This document shows, piece after piece, positions 14,232-16,787 of a stretch of DNA of 16,787 nucleotides. The first letter of the stretch is position 1. Every line of letters starts with the position of its first letter. Under the pieces are notes generated by a model. That model was not told the origin of the DNA, did no database searches, and saw only the letters and a program-made list of their open reading frames with translations. Source of the stretch: an uncultured Thermomicrobiales bacterium (GTDB lineage: Bacteria > Chloroflexota > Chloroflexia > Thermomicrobiales > UBA6265); assembly GCA_902806375.1 (NCBI GenBank), contig CADCWK010000407.1:1-16787 (forward strand), read 5' to 3'. The translations under genes were made by a program, and so were the position numbers.

Positions 14232-15004
14232 ACCTCGCCGACCCCGCCAACTTTCGGGTATGACGCGGGGTCACGCTGGTCCGTTACCGGAAACTCGAAG
14301 AGATCGAGCTTCAGGGCCAACGGATAGGTGATCGCCTGACGGGACCTGTGGACCAGGCGGTCGTCGACGAAGATGCGGACCTCTTCCCGGTCCCACTCCG
14401 CCGCGTAGCGGTGCCAGTCCGTCGCGTCGAGGTCGAGTCGGGGACGGACCATGTCGTCGTGGAGGCGCGGATCGTCGTGCGCCTTGATCCCGGTCCGGAT
14501 CTCGGACCCGTCGGCTCCGATCGCGTCGCCGAACAGCTCGGCGACGCAGATCTCCCCGGAATCCTCGGGCGATCGGTCCTCCACGCCCACCAGCCAGAAC
14601 GCCAGCATGATCGTCGGGTCGGCGACCGCGCGCAGGGTCGCCTCGACGACGCCGCCCGACGGGGTGTAGAGGTGGCGGGTGGGCTGCGGCGTGCGCACCG
14701 TCAGGTCGGGTCGGTGCCGACTCTGCCCGCGTGACGACCCGAGCGGACCGGAGAAGATCCCGGTCTGGAGCCCCGAGGCGCGCAAGGGTTCGTCCTCTTC
14801 TCGCCAGGTGGGCTGGTCCGCATGGATGCGCAGCCGGAGCCCGCCGTCTCCCAGGTCGTAGTGCGCCGCTGAGCGTTCGGGCGTCGTCCAGTGCGGCAGG
14901 TAGTGATCGATCCAGATGTTCCGGTCCAGGCCGGGGCCGATGAAGCCTTCGAAGAACTCCCGTACGAGACCGGATCGGTCGAGCATCGACGTGTCAGCAC
15001 CCAT
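14204..15004 (-). CDS. GH16-like protein with altered catalytic motif
   Basis: About 266 residues with a concanavalin-like (GH16-type) fold. The strands LTVRTPQPTRHLYT, GVVEATLRAVADPTIMLAFWL and WHRYAAEWDREEVRIFVDD follow the GH16 order. The catalytic strand reads GEICVAELFGD: both Glu are kept (E151, E156 from this start) but the middle Asp of the usual ExDxxE is Cys153. The enzyme may be inactive, modified or of a distinct subfamily. No secretion signal is visible, unlike most GH16 enzymes. The start is uncertain: ATG 15004 fits the fold, but its ribosome site is weak; a GTG at 15142 would add 46 residues of low-complexity Arg/Pro-rich sequence. It is the last gene of the minus-strand series after the isomerase. 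Confidence 0.72.
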   Translation of the reverse strand: MGADTSMLDRSGLVREFFEGFIGPGLDRNIWIDHYLPHWTTPERSAAHYDLGDGGLRLRIHADQPTWREEDEPLRASGLQTGIFSGPLGSSRGQSRHRPDLTVRTPQPTRHLYTPSGGVVEATLRAVADPTIMLAFWLVGVEDRSPEDSGEICVAELFGDAIGADGSEIRTGIKAHDDPRLHDDMVRPRLDLDATDWHRYAAEWDREEVRIFVDDRLVHRSRQAITYPLALKLDLFEFPVTDQRDPASYPKVGGVGEVVGYRRIGG

Positions 15005-15223
15005 AGTCGCCACGCAGCGTCGCTCCCTCGTGACCGCCGATCGGGGTCGGTCCCCTGGCGTCGAGCGTAACGGGGGAAGCGGTCGACCTCCGTCCGGATT
15101 GATCGCACTTGGAAGGAGGCCATGGTCAAGCGAACACGTCACGCATGACCGCCGCTGGCCACGGCTGTCGCGGGGACGAGGAACGGTGATGTCGGCGGGG
15201 AGGACTCGCGGTCCAGGAATCGA
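15005..15223. other. 219-bp gap between the isomerase and GH16-like genes
   Basis: On the minus strand a TTGACC hexamer is present, but no good -10 box lies at proper spacing. The region also holds the possible 46-residue N-terminal extension of the GH16-like protein. On the + strand GGAAGGAGG precedes an 8-codon open frame (15122-15148) with nothing downstream. No other feature is supported. Confidence 0.3.
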
Positions 15224-16093
15224 CTACGACCGGCCACGCGGGTGGATCAGGGGTTCGAGGACCTGCCAGCCGCGAACGAGCCCGTCGTCGTAGCGAGGGC
15301 CCGGGTCATGCCAGCCGAAGACGTCGTCCTCGTGCTCGATCGCCACGCCGCCGTCGTAGCCGATCTCGACCAGCCCCGCGATGAACTCCGGCCAATTGAT
15401 CTCGCCATACCCCGGTATCCGGAACCGGAACGCCAGCCCGTTGGCGCCCTGCCGGTAGCGCCGCTCGGGCAGCGTCTCGACGTCCTTGGCGTGGACGTGA
15501 TAGACCCGGTCGGCGTACTCGCGCAGCGCCCGCATGTGGTCGATCCCCTGCCAGGCGAGGTGTGACGGGTCGAACTCGATGCCGAGCGCCCGTGACGGCA
15601 CGACGCCGAACCACGCGTCCCAGGTGTCGGGCGAACCGCCCATGTTGACCGGACGGAACGGCAGCCGCCCGCCATAGCCCATCCAGTTCTCCATCGCGAG
15701 GGTGATCCCCCGGCGCTCGGCCTCGTCGGCGACCGGACCGAAGCGATCCCCGAAGGCCTGGACGTTCTCGTCCCACGTCCGGTCGGCGTGGAAGCCGCTC
15801 ATGCTGGCCACGACACGGACCCCGAGGCGCTCGGCCGCATCCAGGACCCGACGGTAGGTCGCCAGTACCGGCCCCGGCTCCAGCGACTGCTGGGTCAACC
15901 CGTAGTGGGCCAGGGCCGTGATCGTCACCCCGGACCGGGTCGACTGTTCCCTCGCGGACGCGATGAGACCAGCGTCGAGGTCGCCGTCGGCGGCGTTGCC
16001 GAAGGCGGCCGTGTTGAGTTCGATCCCGTCGAAGCCGATCCGGGCGGCCTTGGCGATGTCTTCGACCGAACCCGAGAGGAAACCAAATCGCAT
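15224..16093 (-). CDS. sugar phosphate isomerase/epimerase (xylose isomerase-like TIM barrel)
   Basis: A 289-residue TIM-barrel protein of the xylose isomerase-like (AP endonuclease 2) family, which isomerises or epimerises sugars or inositol derivatives in the cytoplasm. The expected divalent-metal site is visible: E135 in LAMENW, D175 and H178 in FDPSHLAW, H201 in YHVHAKD, and E253 in AIEHED. The barrel begins at once with MRFGFLSGSVEDIAKAARIGFDGIEL, which supports ATG 16093; AGGGAG lies 5 nt upstream. Such enzymes are commonly encoded near sugar ABC transporters and glycosidases. The substrate cannot be assigned. It lies between the VOC protein and the GH16-like gene on the same strand, with gaps of 145 and 219 bp, so a single transcript is possible but not certain. 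Confidence 0.9.
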   Translation of the reverse strand: MRFGFLSGSVEDIAKAARIGFDGIELNTAAFGNAADGDLDAGLIASAREQSTRSGVTITALAHYGLTQQSLEPGPVLATYRRVLDAAERLGVRVVASMSGFHADRTWDENVQAFGDRFGPVADEAERRGITLAMENWMGYGGRLPFRPVNMGGSPDTWDAWFGVVPSRALGIEFDPSHLAWQGIDHMRALREYADRVYHVHAKDVETLPERRYRQGANGLAFRFRIPGYGEINWPEFIAGLVEIGYDGGVAIEHEDDVFGWHDPGPRYDDGLVRGWQVLEPLIHPRGRS

Positions 16094-16238
16094 GCGAACT
16101 CCCTACGCTGTCTGACGCCGTGGTCAGTCCAGCCGCGCCCGGTTCCGACTGGCCGGTGAGGGGCGACGCTCTCCAGTCAGACGGGTGGAATACGACCGGT
16201 CCGGTCCAGGACACCAGCGTCCCGATCGGCATCGAGGG

Positions 16239-16652
16239 TCAGTTCTGGTCGACCGTGGGTGCGCCCTGTGGGTACCGGTTGCCGACCGGCTGGAACAGTT
16301 CCAGCTCGTTCCCTTCGGGATCCCGGAAGAACGCGATCCAGGCGACGGTCTCGCCGGCGAGGTTGGCGACGGCGCGCGGGGTCACGTGGAAGACGATGCC
16401 GGAGCGCTCGAGGTCGGCAGCGGATTCGGTGATGTCATCGACCTCGAAGGCGAAGTGGGCGAAGCTGCCCGCGACGCCGGCCGGAGTCCCCTCGACCAAT
16501 TCGATGACCGAATCGCCCGCCTGGAAGAAGACGATGTTGGTATGGTCGAAGGCGCCGACTTCCGGCAGGCCGAGCGTGTCGCGGTAGAAGCCGCGCAGTG
16601 TGACGAAGTCGGCGGCCTTGAGCGCGACGTGGTGGGTCCCGGTGATCGCCAT
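16239..16652 (-). CDS. VOC-family (glyoxalase/bleomycin resistance-like) protein
   Basis: A 137-residue vicinal-oxygen-chelate protein with two beta-alpha-beta-beta-beta modules. The start TGTHHVALKAADFVTLRGFY and the end FFRDPEGNELELFQP are typical of glyoxalase-like members. The four metal-ligand positions read H8, E51, H66 and E118, so metal binding is likely intact. It may act as a lyase, isomerase or dioxygenase on a small metabolite; the reaction cannot be told. ATG 16652 is chosen because AAGGAG lies 11 nt upstream and the fold starts there; the open frame continues 32 Arg-rich residues further to 16748 without support. It is 145 bp upstream of the sugar isomerase gene on the same strand. 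Confidence 0.9.
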   Translation of the reverse strand: MAITGTHHVALKAADFVTLRGFYRDTLGLPEVGAFDHTNIVFFQAGDSVIELVEGTPAGVAGSFAHFAFEVDDITESAADLERSGIVFHVTPRAVANLAGETVAWIAFFRDPEGNELELFQPVGNRYPQGAPTVDQN

Positions 16653-16787
16653 CGTGGTGGGTTCTCCTTGCCTGGCGGGCGAACGTGGTCTGCGACAATG
16701 TCGGCCGGTGGCGGCGAGCTGGCCGCCGTCCGGAATGCGCCGGTCCATGCTACCCGACGCGACAACGATGGGGTTTTCGGATGATCG

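Noticed and set aside
15005..15142. A 46-residue N-terminal extension of the GH16-like protein from GTG 15142
   Set aside because: Arg/Pro-rich, non-homologous-looking and without a signal peptide; kept only as an alternative start.
15122..15148. An 8-codon + strand open frame with a very strong GGAAGGAGG ribosome site
   Set aside because: No + strand gene follows it, so a leader-peptide role makes no sense; probably a chance match.

Overview
The window is high-GC bacterial DNA with strongly G/C-biased third codon positions. It reads as an accessory carbohydrate region of a soil or thermophilic bacterium. A member of the Chloroflexota (Thermomicrobia-like) is my best guess: the solute-binding protein has a twin-arginine signal and no lipobox, a sigma70-type promoter is present, and the glycosidase set fits. 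An actinobacterium cannot be excluded. I see no tRNA, rRNA, CRISPR array, transposase or phage gene.

Layout. Positions 2-109 are the tail of an unrecognised + strand gene. A LacI-family repressor gene (129-1184, minus) is divergent from a sugar-uptake operon. That operon starts at a clear promoter (1256-1284) with a perfect 13-bp palindrome (1298-1310) just past the predicted transcription start. It encodes a Tat-exported sugar-binding protein (1434-2822), two MalF/MalG-type permeases (2954-3910 and 3907-4806) and a GH127 beta-L-arabinofuranosidase-like enzyme (4929-6857). After a 435-bp gap comes a GH2 enzyme (7293-9074). No transporter ATPase is encoded. The simplest reading is repressor-controlled import of an arabinose-containing or similar plant-type oligosaccharide, followed by cytoplasmic hydrolysis.

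A 34-bp palindrome (9116-9149) separates this from a second module. On the minus strand are a GT-B glycosyltransferase gene (10411-11649) and, downstream of it, UDP-galactopyranose mutase (glf, 9189-10367). Divergent from them, across a structured 389-bp regulatory region, is a 665-residue fusion of a GH1-like domain and a degenerate RmlD-like Rossmann domain (12039-14036). This module looks biosynthetic (galactofuranose-containing surface glycan) rather than catabolic.

The right part is a minus-strand series of sugar or detoxification genes: a VOC-family protein (16239-16652), a xylose-isomerase-like TIM-barrel isomerase/epimerase (15224-16093) and a GH16-like protein (14204-15004). The GH16-like protein has a Cys in place of the middle Asp of the catalytic motif. 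The convergent 3' ends at 14036/14204 are separated by a large inverted repeat (14042-14107) and a hairpin that contains the GH16 stop codon.

The most unusual items are the GH1/degenerate-RmlD fusion beside glf and a glycosyltransferase, the coexistence of a furanose-making enzyme with a furanosidase, the altered GH16 motif, and several perfect inverted repeats in the intergenic regions.
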